From UBA11164 sp002420085 (GTDB lineage: Bacteria > Pseudomonadota > Gammaproteobacteria > Xanthomonadales > Xanthomonadaceae): 18,657 bases of DNA. This document shows positions 8,101 to 15,516 of the stretch, one piece after another. Both the position numbers and the translations under genes were made by a program. Where the stretch lies: NCBI GenBank assembly GCA_031976395.1, contig DALYLJ010000047.1, positions 1 through 18,657 of the forward strand. The letters are read 5' to 3'. The notes beneath the pieces are model-generated. The model was not told the DNA's origin. It saw only the letters and a list, made by a program, of their open reading frames with translations, and searched no databases. Position 1 is the first letter of the stretch, and each line of letters opens with the position of its first letter.

Positions 8101-9564
8101 TCACCGATCTGGCGGGTCGCCGGCCGAGCGGTCGATCACCAGCACCCGATGGCCCCAGGCCGACAGCGTCAGCTCGGCGCCCTCGGTCAGTTCGATCGGA
8201 TCGCCCTCCGGCCATTCCCGATAGCGGCCACGAAAGGGGCCATCCAGCAGGGCCACGCTGCGTGCATCGGCGGACAGGTTGAGCAGAACTAGCACCCCGT
8301 GTTCGCCATCGTCACGCACGAAGGCGAACACCTCGCGCGGCGCCGAGTGGACCACCGGCACCATGCGCGCTCCGGCTGCGCCATTGCCGAGCGCGCGGAT
8401 GCCTTTCTTCAATGCGATCAAGTCCCGGTACAGATCACCGATCGGATGCGCCTGCCAGACGATCGGATCCTTCTCGAAGAACGCCAGTCGCTTCCGATTG
8501 CCGGCCTCCTGGCCGTTGTAGATCAACGGAATGCCCTCGCCCAGCACCGACAGCACGATGCCGGCTTCGAGTGCCGGGCCGAACCGCTCGAACTGGGTTG
8601 CCTCCCAGGCGTTCTGATCGTGGTTGCTCAGATAGGTCATTCGGTAGGCATCCTGCGGCCAGGCGCTCTCGTTCTCGGAGTAATAGCCGTAGAGCGCGGA
8701 TACATCGGCCTCGCCGATGGCGATCCGATGGAGGGCGTTGTTCCAACTCCAGGCGTAGCTGGCGTCGAAGGCGCGCCGGTGGACATCGCGGCCCTCGTAT
8801 TCGGCGAGCATGAAGACCGGCTTGATGGCATCCAGTTCGGTCCGGATGGTCTCCCAGAAGTCGAGCGGCACATAACCGGCGACATCGCAGCGAAACCCGT
8901 CGATGCCGACCTCGCTGACCCAGAACTTCATGGCCTCGGCCATGTAGCGGCGCAGTTCCGGATTGCGGTAATCGAGATCGATGATGTCCGACCAATCCCA
9001 CCATGGAGTCGGGCGGAAGTCGCCGTCCCAGTCACGCTCGTACCAGTCCGGATGCGCCTCGACCAGCGGATTGTCCCAGGCGGTGTGGTTGGCCACCCAG
9101 TCGAGAATCACCCGCATGCCCAGCCGGTGCGCCTCGGCGACGAATGCCTTGAGATCGTCCAGCGTGCCGAATTCCGGATTGACACCATAGTAGTCGCGTA
9201 CCGAGTACGGACTGCCCAGGCTGCCCTTGCGGTTCTGCTCGCCGATCGGATGGATCGGCATGAGCCACAGGATGTCCGCGCCAAGCGCCTTCAGGCGCGG
9301 CAACTGCGCACGGGCGGCGATCAGGGTGCCTTCGGGCGTGAACTGACGGGTGTTGATCTGGTACAGCACGGCGGTGCGCGCCCAGTCCGGATGGTCGAAC
9401 CGGACATAAGGTTCCGGCCGGTGCGTGGGTTGCGTCGCTGTCGGATCGACCGGCGCCACGGTGCTCGGCGGCGCGATTTCGCGCGGTGCGCAGGCGGTCA
9501 GGGCGACGGCCAGCAGAAGGGTCGGCAGCGGGCAGATGCGATCGGCGAATGCGAGCGACGACAT
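8101..9564 (-). CDS. GH13 alpha-amylase-family lipoprotein
   Basis: A 487-residue glycoside hydrolase family 13 enzyme, likely acting on alpha-1,4-glucans or malto-oligosaccharides at a membrane in the periplasm or on the cell surface. The signal ends in lipobox LTAC with Cys25. The barrel shows the four classic regions: DWVANH at 155-160, GFRCDVAG at 223-230 with nucleophile Asp227, LAEYE at 253-257 with acid/base Glu255, and LSNHDQ at 312-317 with Asp316. The C-terminal beta domain starts at about 395. All three catalytic carboxylates are present, so it should be active. A TATGCT -10-like element lies at 9594-9599 (minus strand) without a clear -35. No starch-uptake, porin or maltose-regulator gene is adjacent. 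It is divergent from the FIST operon. Confidence 0.93.
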   Translation of the reverse strand: MSSLAFADRICPLPTLLLAVALTACAPREIAPPSTVAPVDPTATQPTHRPEPYVRFDHPDWARTAVLYQINTRQFTPEGTLIAARAQLPRLKALGADILWLMPIHPIGEQNRKGSLGSPYSVRDYYGVNPEFGTLDDLKAFVAEAHRLGMRVILDWVANHTAWDNPLVEAHPDWYERDWDGDFRPTPWWDWSDIIDLDYRNPELRRYMAEAMKFWVSEVGIDGFRCDVAGYVPLDFWETIRTELDAIKPVFMLAEYEGRDVHRRAFDASYAWSWNNALHRIAIGEADVSALYGYYSENESAWPQDAYRMTYLSNHDQNAWEATQFERFGPALEAGIVLSVLGEGIPLIYNGQEAGNRKRLAFFEKDPIVWQAHPIGDLYRDLIALKKGIRALGNGAAGARMVPVVHSAPREVFAFVRDDGEHGVLVLLNLSADARSVALLDGPFRGRYREWPEGDPIELTEGAELTLSAWGHRVLVIDRSAGDPPDR

Positions 9565-9651
9565 GATGGATCTCGCGAGGGTGACGGACTGCCAGCATAG
9601 CCGCCCGTGCGCGATCTGGTTGCCTGCCCCTGCCCGTCGTACCGGTTCCGC

Positions 9652-9678
9652 TCAAGTTTTCTCCGGCCGGGTCGATAG
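9652..9678 (+). promoter_or_regulatory. Sigma-28 (FliA) flagellar-type promoter for the FIST/GGDEF-EAL operon
   Basis: TCAAGTTT (9652-9659) is followed after exactly 11 bases by GTCGATAG (9671-9678). The E. coli FliA consensus is TAAAGTTT-N11-GCCGATAA, and the Pseudomonas version prefers TCAAG in the -35. The match is seven of eight at -35 and six of eight at -10, with ideal spacing, on the right strand in the intergenic region. Initiation would fall near 9686, giving a leader of about 100 bases to the ATG at 9787. That leader can form two short hairpins (GCCGG/CCGGC, 9743-9760; GCCCT/AGGGC, 9765-9777), the second close to the start codon. Confidence 0.68.
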
Positions 9679-9786
9679 CTGCGGAATGGACTTCCCCACC
9701 GGCCATGCCCAGGCACTGCCGACCACCGACGACTGCCGACGCGCCGGCCGATCGACCGGCACCGGCCCTGCCAGGGCGGGTCGGCC

Positions 9787-10947
9787 ATGAAACTGGCGAC
9801 CGCGACCTACCGCCCCGGCAGCGGCTGGTCGGCCGCCCTGCCGACCGAACTCGACAGCGAGGACACCCTGGTGCTGGCCTTCGCGGCGGCCGAATACCGC
9901 GATCGCCCGGCACCCTGGGCCGATCTCGCCCGCGCCTTCCCGCGCGGACGGCGGCTCGGCTGTTCCACGGCCGGAGAATGCCTCGCTGACCGGGTCGGCG
10001 ACGACAGCATCGTCCTGGTAGTGGCCAGGTTCGAGCACACCCGGCTGCGCCTGGCGCGCACCCCGATCGCTGCTCCGGAGGCTCCGGACGATTCGACCGA
10101 AGCCGGCCACCGACTGGCCACGCAACTGTGCGATCCGCTGGCTCGACTGGCGGGCGTTCTGGTGCTGTGCGACGGACTGCACGGCAACGGCAGTCGGCTG
10201 GTGCAGGCCCTGTGTGCCAACCTGCCGACGGGGGTGCCGGTGTTCGGCGGACTCGCCGGCGATGGTGGTCGGTTTCATTCGACCTGGGTGCTGGTCGATG
10301 ATCACCCCAGGTCCGGCCAGGCGGTGGCGATCGGAATGTACGGCGACGATCTGCTGGTGGGTCTGGACTCGGAGAGTGGCTGGACCGAGTTCGGTCCGGA
10401 ACGACGGATTACCCGCGCCGAGGGCAACCGTCTGTATGAACTCGACGGCCGTCCGGCATTGACCCTGTACAAGGCATATCTCGGCAAGTTCGCGGCCGGT
10501 CTGCCGGCCTCGGCGATGCTGTTCCCGATCTCGATCCGGCATCCGCTGCGCCCGGAGCGGCCGCAATTGCGGACCGTGCTCGGCATCGATCCGACCGACG
10601 GCAGCATGCGCTTCGCGGCCGAGATTCCGACCGGTTACGTGGCCCGACTGGCGCGCTCCAGCGACGAACACCTGCTGGCTGGAACCGCCATCGCGGTCAG
10701 CGAAGCGCTGTGCCAACGCGACGATCTGGATCGGCCGGGTCTGGTTCTCTCGATCGCCTGTTTCGGCCGACGGATGGCCTTGGGCGAGCGCGCCGAAGAA
10801 GAGGCCGAGACCATCGTCGAAGCGCTGACCGCCGACGATGTCCACATCGGCTTCTACGGCTATGGTGAGATCGCCGTGCGCGCCCCTGGCACCGGCATCG
10901 AAGTGCAGAACCAGACCATGTCGATCGCCTTTCTCCAGGAGCGCTGA
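9787..10947 (+). CDS. FIST-domain sensor protein
   Basis: The 386-residue product consists of FIST_N (about 20-205) and FIST_C (about 215-360), a sensory module found in many signalling proteins and proposed to bind small ligands such as amino acids. Visible signatures are GCSTAGE at 58-64, VPVFGGLAGDGGRF at about 149-162, the segment YKAYLGKFAAGLP beginning FIST_C, and CFGRRMALGERAEEE near 320. There is no signal peptide or membrane segment, so it is probably cytosolic. It carries no output domain of its own; the GGDEF-EAL gene starts four bases after its stop codon, so that enzyme is the likely partner. The start has only a weak ribosome-binding site and sits beside a 5-bp hairpin. Expression is likely flagellar-sigma dependent (promoter at 9652-9678). 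Confidence 0.88.
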   Translation: MKLATATYRPGSGWSAALPTELDSEDTLVLAFAAAEYRDRPAPWADLARAFPRGRRLGCSTAGECLADRVGDDSIVLVVARFEHTRLRLARTPIAAPEAPDDSTEAGHRLATQLCDPLARLAGVLVLCDGLHGNGSRLVQALCANLPTGVPVFGGLAGDGGRFHSTWVLVDDHPRSGQAVAIGMYGDDLLVGLDSESGWTEFGPERRITRAEGNRLYELDGRPALTLYKAYLGKFAAGLPASAMLFPISIRHPLRPERPQLRTVLGIDPTDGSMRFAAEIPTGYVARLARSSDEHLLAGTAIAVSEALCQRDDLDRPGLVLSIACFGRRMALGERAEEEAETIVEALTADDVHIGFYGYGEIAVRAPGTGIEVQNQTMSIAFLQER

Positions 10948-10951
10948 CGGC

Positions 10952-12850
10952 GTGTCTGCTGCCATCCACCCGCTGCTTGGCCGGCAACTGCGTCGGGTCG
11001 GACTGGATGCCGCCGCGATCGACGCCCTGCCCAAGCCTGTTCGCGATCTGCTCGAACGAATCAGCCGCAGCTATGCCGATCACGATCGTGAAAGCTATCT
11101 GCTGCAACACAGCCAGGACGTCTGCAACCGCGAAATGGCGCAGCTCAATGCCGATCTCAGTGCCAGTCGGGCGCGCCTGGAGAGCTTGGTCTCGCTGTCG
11201 TCCGACTGGGTCTGGGAACAGGACGCCGACCTCAACTTCACCTACATCTCGGCCCCGGTCGAGCGGGTCGGACTGTGCCTGAACGACGTGCTCGGAACAG
11301 GCCGCCGGATCGACGATCTGCCGCCGGTGCCTGGCAGCGACCCCGCCGACTACCTGGCCCGGATCGCCGCCCGCCAGCCGTTCCGGGACTTCGTGTACGG
11401 CTACCGGCTGCCGAACGGTGAAGTGGCCTACCTGCGGATCAGCGGCGAGCCGATCTTCGACTGCGGTGAATTCGTCGGCTATCGCGGGGTGGCCAGCGAC
11501 GTCACCCAGGCCACCCTTGCCGAGCAGTCGGCGGCCCGTCTGTCACGCTTCGATTGCCTGACCGGGCTGGCCAATCGCGGCGCCTTTCTGGCCGAATTGC
11601 AGACCCGCATCGGCCGCGCCCGGCAGCGCCAGCACGGCCTGGCCCTGCTGTTCATCGACCTCGACCGCTTCAAGACCATCAACGACACCCTCGGCCATGC
11701 GGCCGGCGATGATCTGCTGCGCACCATGGCCGAACGGCTGCCACGGGTGCTCCGACAGGACGATCTGCTGGCGCGCCTGGGTGGCGACGAATTCGTGGTT
11801 CTCGCCGAGGATGGCGGTGATGGCGACGGGCTGCCGGCCCTGGCCGAGCGACTGCTGAGCCAACTGCGCCGACCGGCGACCGTGGCCGGCACCGTGGTCC
11901 ACGTCAGTGCCAGCATCGGCATCGCCCGCTTTCCCGACCACGGCCATGACGCCGCCACCCTGCTCAAGAATGCCGATACTGCGATGTACCTCGCCAAGGA
12001 CGAGGGCAAGAATGGTTACCGCTTCTTCGCGCCTGAACTGGCACATCGTGCCTGCGCCCGCTTCGCGATGGAGTCACAGTTGCGCGATGCCCTCGACCTC
12101 GGTGAATTCCGATTGCACTTCCAGCCGTTGTTCGATCTCGCCACCGGCGTCTGCACGGGGGTCGAGGCGCTGCTGCGCTGGCAACACCCGAGCCACGGCC
12201 TGTTGCTGCCGGGCGCGTTTCTGAGTGCCGCCGAAGAGGGCGGACTGCTGCCCCGGATCGGCGCCTGGACCCTGGACGCAGTCTGCCGACAGATGCGCAT
12301 GTGGCAGGCGGCCGGGGTGGCTGTTCCGAAGTGCGCGGTCAATCTCGGCCTGCAACAGATTGCCGATCCGAACCTGGCCGATCGAATCGCAGCCATCCTC
12401 GAAGCGACCGGCCTGGCACCGGATGCGCTGGAACTGGAAATCACCGAGAGCCATCTGATGGAAGACCCCGAACGTGCGCGGGCGCAACTGCGCCGACTGC
12501 GGGCGATGCAGGTCCGCCTGGCGATCGACGATTTCGGCACCGGCTATTCGTCGCTGGCGCAGCTCAAGCGCTTTCGGGTCGATACCCTGAAGATCGACCG
12601 ATCGTTCGTGCGCGACCTGCCGGGCGATGTCGAATCGGCGGCGATCGTGCAGGCGGTCGCGGCACTCGGTCGCAGTCTGGGCATGGTGGTGGTCGCCGAA
12701 GGCGTGGAAAATCAACGGCAATTGCGCGCCATGGCCGAACTCGGCTGTCAGCAGGGTCAGGGCTTCCTGCTCGGCCGACCGATGTCAGCCGGCAGACTGT
12801 CGGCCTATCTGCACGCGCGCCGACACGCCAGCCCGGTCGAATTCGGCTGA
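10952..12850 (+). CDS. PAS-GGDEF-EAL cyclic-di-GMP enzyme, GTG start
   Basis: A 632-residue bifunctional-looking c-di-GMP enzyme. Residues 1-80 are a helical N-terminal segment (HPLLGRQLRRVGLD, YLLQHSQDVCNREM) of a type I associate with partners of FIST proteins. A PAS-like domain spans about 81-190. GGDEF domain: DLDRFKTINDTLGH at 236-249 and an intact GGDEF at 277-281. An inhibitory-site RxxD (RQDD, 268-271) lies five residues before it. EAL domain: EAL at 405-407, VNLGLQQI at 463-470, ELEITES at 494-500, DDFGTGYSSL at 526-535, LKIDRSF at 546-552 and VAEGVEN at 581-587, so catalytic residues are present in both. The GTG at 10952 is chosen because AGGAG (10937-10941) lies 10 bases upstream; the upstream ATG in frame at 10838 would overlap the FIST gene by 110 bases. 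Confidence 0.92.
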   Translation: MSAAIHPLLGRQLRRVGLDAAAIDALPKPVRDLLERISRSYADHDRESYLLQHSQDVCNREMAQLNADLSASRARLESLVSLSSDWVWEQDADLNFTYISAPVERVGLCLNDVLGTGRRIDDLPPVPGSDPADYLARIAARQPFRDFVYGYRLPNGEVAYLRISGEPIFDCGEFVGYRGVASDVTQATLAEQSAARLSRFDCLTGLANRGAFLAELQTRIGRARQRQHGLALLFIDLDRFKTINDTLGHAAGDDLLRTMAERLPRVLRQDDLLARLGGDEFVVLAEDGGDGDGLPALAERLLSQLRRPATVAGTVVHVSASIGIARFPDHGHDAATLLKNADTAMYLAKDEGKNGYRFFAPELAHRACARFAMESQLRDALDLGEFRLHFQPLFDLATGVCTGVEALLRWQHPSHGLLLPGAFLSAAEEGGLLPRIGAWTLDAVCRQMRMWQAAGVAVPKCAVNLGLQQIADPNLADRIAAILEATGLAPDALELEITESHLMEDPERARAQLRRLRAMQVRLAIDDFGTGYSSLAQLKRFRVDTLKIDRSFVRDLPGDVESAAIVQAVAALGRSLGMVVVAEGVENQRQLRAMAELGCQQGQGFLLGRPMSAGRLSAYLHARRHASPVEFG

Positions 12851-12871
12851 GTCGCGGCTGGCGGCTCAGTC
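12845..12871. terminator. Hairpin overlapping both stop codons between GGDEF-EAL gene and rimO
   Basis: In the plus-strand RNA, 12845-12855 can pair with 12861-12871 as an 11-bp stem with two G-U wobbles and a five-base loop (GGCTG). The arms contain the TGA of the GGDEF-EAL gene and the complement of the rimO stop. Read from the minus strand, the wobbles become A-C mismatches, so the rightward transcript folds better. There is no U-tract, so this may be a transcript 3' end stabiliser or an atypical terminator. Confidence 0.4.
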
Positions 12872-14215
12872 CAAGGTCACGGCATAGAGATCGTGCTCAT
12901 CACTGCCCATGATCCGCACCCGAGCGAATTCACCGACCCGCAGGCCCGCCTCGGCGCCATCCTGAATCTGGACCAGACCATCGATCTCGGGCGCATCGGC
13001 CGCACTGCGCGCCAGCGCCAGTTCGCCGTCGATCGCGTCCACCAGCACCTGGCATTCACGACCGACCTTGGCTGCCAGCCGATCGGCACTGATTTCGGCC
13101 TGCAGGGCCATCAGTCGCTCCAGCCGCTCGCTGCGCACCGCTTCCGGAACCGGATCGGGCAGGGCATTGGCGGCGGCGCCCTCGACCGGCGAATAGGCGA
13201 ATGCCCCGACCCGATCCAGTTCCGCCTCATCGAGGAAATCCAGCAGATGCTCGAACGCTTCCTCGGTTTCGCCGGGAAAGCCGACGATGAAGGTGCTGCG
13301 CAGGGTGATCTCGGGACAGATTTCGCGCCAGCGTGCGATCCGCTCCAGGGTGCGATCGACATTGCCCGGCCGGCGCATCTGCCGGAGGATGCGCGGGTCG
13401 GCATGCTGGAACGGAATATCGAGGTAGGGCAACAGCTTGCCTTCGGCCATCAGGGCCGGCAGGGCATCGACATGCGGATACGGATAGACATAATGCAGAC
13501 GGACCCAGACCCCGAGTTGCGCCAGTCCCTCGCACAGCGACTGGACACGGGTGGCGTAAGCCTGGCCACGCCACGACCGTTCGGCATGCCTGAGATCGAC
13601 CCCGTAGGCGCTGGTGTCCTGGGAAATCACCAGCAGTTCCTTGACACCGCTGCGCACCAGTCGCTCGGCCTCGGCGAGGACGTCATCGATCGGTCGGGAG
13701 ACCAGATCGCCTCGCATCGACGGGATGATGCAGAAACTGCACCGGTTGTTGCAGCCCTCGGAAATCTTGAGATAGGCGTAATGGCGGGGGGTGAGTTTGA
13801 TGCCGGTGTCGGGAACCAGGTCCAGGAAAGGATCATGCTTCGGCGGCAATGCCGCGTGGACCGCACGCATGACGCTGGCGTAATCCTGCGGCCCGCTGAT
13901 CGACAGCACATCCGGGTGCGCGGCCCGGATCAGTTCGGCCCGCTTGCCGAGGCAGCCGGTGACCACCACCTTGCCGTTGTCGGCCATCGCCTCGCCAATC
14001 GCATCGAGTGATTCCTCGACTGCCGAATCGATGAAACCGCAGGTGTTGACCACCACCAGATCGGCCGCCTGGTAGCTCGGCACGATCTCGTAGCCTTCGA
14101 CCTTGAGTTGGGTGAGGATCCGTTCGGAATCGACCAATGCCTTCGGGCAGCCAAGGCTGACGAAGCCGATCTTCGGTGAACGCGATGTGGGCTGAGTGGA
14201 CGAGTGGCTGGCCAT
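12866..14215 (-). CDS. rimO: Ribosomal protein S12 methylthiotransferase RimO
   Basis: RimO is a radical-SAM enzyme that adds a methylthio group to the conserved aspartate of ribosomal protein S12. The 449-residue product has the N-terminal UPF0004 domain with VSLGCPKALVDSE (Cys23), NTCGFI (Cys59) and TGCLGKR (Cys88), the ligands of the auxiliary 4Fe-4S cluster. The radical-SAM core carries CNNRCSFC (Cys155, Cys159, Cys162) followed by IIPSMRGDLVSR. FIVGFPGETEEAF and DRVGAFAYSPVEGAAA mark the rest of the core, and the C-terminal TRAM domain covers about 383-447. The SLGCPKALVDSE and SPVEGA motifs separate RimO from MiaB. It stands alone on the minus strand with a short leader from a likely promoter near 14243. 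Confidence 0.96.
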   Translation of the reverse strand: MASHSSTQPTSRSPKIGFVSLGCPKALVDSERILTQLKVEGYEIVPSYQAADLVVVNTCGFIDSAVEESLDAIGEAMADNGKVVVTGCLGKRAELIRAAHPDVLSISGPQDYASVMRAVHAALPPKHDPFLDLVPDTGIKLTPRHYAYLKISEGCNNRCSFCIIPSMRGDLVSRPIDDVLAEAERLVRSGVKELLVISQDTSAYGVDLRHAERSWRGQAYATRVQSLCEGLAQLGVWVRLHYVYPYPHVDALPALMAEGKLLPYLDIPFQHADPRILRQMRRPGNVDRTLERIARWREICPEITLRSTFIVGFPGETEEAFEHLLDFLDEAELDRVGAFAYSPVEGAAANALPDPVPEAVRSERLERLMALQAEISADRLAAKVGRECQVLVDAIDGELALARSAADAPEIDGLVQIQDGAEAGLRVGEFARVRIMGSDEHDLYAVTLD

Positions 14216-14242
14216 GGGTGAACCGCGCGGGTAAACCGATCA

Positions 14243-14248
14243 AGTATA
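14243..14248 (-). promoter_or_regulatory. Candidate -10 element (TATACT) for rimO
   Basis: TATACT on the minus strand matches TATAAT at five of six positions and lies 28 bases above the rimO ATG, which predicts a leader of about 20 bases. No good -35 is seen at 15-18 bases spacing (best is CCGAAC). The short leader has no clear Shine-Dalgarno sequence. Confidence 0.4.
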
Positions 14249-14348
14249 CCGACCGGCGGCCCGACCGTTCGGCTCCGGCGCCGATCGGATCGGATCGACC
14301 TGCGCGAGCCGTCGAGCAGCGGCGATACACCTGCCGGCGCGGTCGGGC

Positions 14349-14354
14349 TACCAT
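14349..14354 (+). promoter_or_regulatory. Candidate -10 element (TACCAT) for the dienelactone hydrolase operon
   Basis: This hexamer sits in a GCTACCATG 9-mer identical to one at 1553-1561. Initiation would be near 14361, at the edge of the perfect palindrome at 14363-14381. A convincing -35 is not visible. Confidence 0.3.
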
Positions 14355-14396
14355 GGACCTCGGATCGCAGCCACTGCGATCATGCGATGGAGGTCC
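14355..14396 (+). promoter_or_regulatory. Nested inverted repeats in the leader of the dienelactone hydrolase gene
   Basis: The inner repeat is a perfect 8-bp palindrome, GATCGCAG (14363-14370) and CTGCGATC (14374-14381), with a three-base spacer. Outside it, GGACCTC (14355-14361) is complementary to GAGGTCC (14390-14396), which contains most of the Shine-Dalgarno sequence GGAGG (14389-14393). If transcription starts upstream of 14355 the outer stem would hide the ribosome-binding site. If it starts near 14361, only the palindrome is left, and it would then resemble an operator just downstream of the promoter. Confidence 0.45.
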
Positions 14397-14401
14397 ACGA
14401 C

Positions 14402-15064
14402 ATGAGCCAATGGCTTTCGCTCGACACCCCGACCGGGCGCATCAATGCCTGGCGCAGCGACCCGCCGATCCCGGCCCGAGGCGCCCTGGTCGTGGTGCAG
14501 GAAATCTTCGGCGTCAACGAACACATCCGGCAGGTCTGCGAACGCTTCGCCGCGCACGGATTCATCGCCCTGGCCCCGGCCCTGTTCGACCATTTCGAGC
14601 ATCGGGTGGAACTGGACTACGACGCCGACGGCGTCACCCGTGGCCGCGAACTGGTCGAGCAACTCGGCTTCGAACGCGCGCTCGATGATGTCCACGCCGC
14701 AGCCCTCCTGCTCGAATCCGAGGCCAGGGTCGGCGTGGTCGGCTACTGCTGGGGCGGCACGGTCGCCTTTCTCGCCAACACCCGGCTGAGCTACCCGGCG
14801 GTGAGCTACTACGGCGGGCGCACCATGCCCTTCGTCCACGAGCAACTGGACGCCCCGATGCTGTTCCACTTCGGCGAGCGTGATCCGCTGATCCCGGCCG
14901 AGGATGTCGCCCGGATCGCCGAGATCCATCACCAGGCCGAACTGTTCCGCTATCCCGCCGGCCACGGCTTCAACTGCGACCGGCGCAGCGACTTCGATCC
15001 CGACAGCGCGCGCCTGGCCCTGGAGCGAACCCTGTCCTTCTTCACCCGCGTGCTGCGTCGCTGA
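14402..15064 (+). CDS. Dienelactone hydrolase family protein
   Basis: A 220-residue cytosolic alpha/beta hydrolase of the dienelactone hydrolase family. The classical substrate is dienelactone in chloroaromatic breakdown, but most family members in genomes like this have unknown substrates. The triad is visible: Cys116 in GYCWGG, Asp161 in GERDPLIP and His188 in YPAGHGF. Glu34 in VVQEIFGVNEH is the conserved helper acid. I chose the ATG at 14402 because GGAGG (14389-14393) lies eight bases upstream; the in-frame ATG at 14387 would lie across that site and adds only five residues. It is first in a tight operon (five bases before the HIT gene). No catechol or chloroaromatic pathway gene is nearby, so the physiological substrate cannot be inferred. 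Confidence 0.92.
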   Translation: MSQWLSLDTPTGRINAWRSDPPIPARGALVVVQEIFGVNEHIRQVCERFAAHGFIALAPALFDHFEHRVELDYDADGVTRGRELVEQLGFERALDDVHAAALLLESEARVGVVGYCWGGTVAFLANTRLSYPAVSYYGGRTMPFVHEQLDAPMLFHFGERDPLIPAEDVARIAEIHHQAELFRYPAGHGFNCDRRSDFDPDSARLALERTLSFFTRVLRR

Positions 15065-15069
15065 CCGTC

Positions 15070-15516
15070 ATGTCCAGCCGTGACTGGCAACTCGATCCAC
15101 GCCTGGCCGACGACAGCCACCCGCTGGCCCAACTCGACCTCAGTGAATTGCGCCTGTTCGATGATGGCAACTACCCGTGGCTGCTGCTGGTGCCGCGCGT
15201 GGTCGATGCCCGCGAACTGATCGACCTGTCTGCGTCCCAGCAGCGCGTCCTGCTGGCCGAGATCGACCACTGCTCACGGGTGCTGCTGGCGCGGTTCGCG
15301 CCGGACAAGCTCAACATCGCCGCGCTCGGTAATCGGGTCGAGCAATTGCACGTCCATCTGATCGCCCGCTACCGCGACGACCCGGCCTGGCCGGATCCGG
15401 TCTGGGGGCGCGGCCCGCCGCGCCGCTATTCACCAGAGGCCCTGGTCGAACGGGTCGAGCGACTGCACCCGGTGCTGCACGCGCGGGAACTGCGCGAGCA
15501 ACGGCAACCGACATGA
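15070..15516 (+). CDS. HIT-domain protein (nucleotide hydrolase/transferase superfamily)
   Basis: A 148-residue histidine-triad protein of the proteobacterial short HIT type. HIT proteins hydrolyse or transfer nucleotides (dinucleoside polyphosphates, AMP-amides). The motif QLHVHLIARY at 92-101 keeps His94 and His96; His96 corresponds to the nucleophile. The third histidine of the HxHxH pattern is replaced by Ile98. The conserved stretch GNRVEQLHVH and the following DDPAWPDPVWG at 103-113 are, from memory, typical of this subfamily, so the replacement is probably a family feature rather than decay. It begins five bases after the dienelactone hydrolase gene and overlaps the PxpB start by four bases (ATGA), showing co-translation. 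Substrate unknown. Confidence 0.87.
   Translation: MSSRDWQLDPRLADDSHPLAQLDLSELRLFDDGNYPWLLLVPRVVDARELIDLSASQQRVLLAEIDHCSRVLLARFAPDKLNIAALGNRVEQLHVHLIARYRDDPAWPDPVWGRGPPRRYSPEALVERVERLHPVLHARELREQRQPT

Noticed and set aside
8021..8215. 65-residue N-terminal extension of the small secreted protein
   Set aside because: The extension is Arg-rich, enters the amylase gene and would bury a clean signal peptide starting at 8020.
8299..9600. 433-codon rightward frame opposite the GH13 gene
   Set aside because: The opposite strand has all four GH13 regions and a lipobox; this frame has no recognisable motif.
10838..10951. In-frame ATG extension of the GGDEF-EAL gene
   Set aside because: It would overlap the FIST gene by 110 bases and adds Arg/Pro/Ser-rich residues; the GTG at 10952 has a good AGGAG site.
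9652..11034. 460-codon leftward frame opposite the FIST gene
   Set aside because: It begins inside the GGDEF-EAL gene, covers the whole FIST gene and runs through the sigma-28 promoter; its composition is that of an antisense shadow.
12893..14011. 372-codon rightward frame opposite rimO
   Set aside because: rimO motifs on the minus strand are complete; this frame shows no domain.
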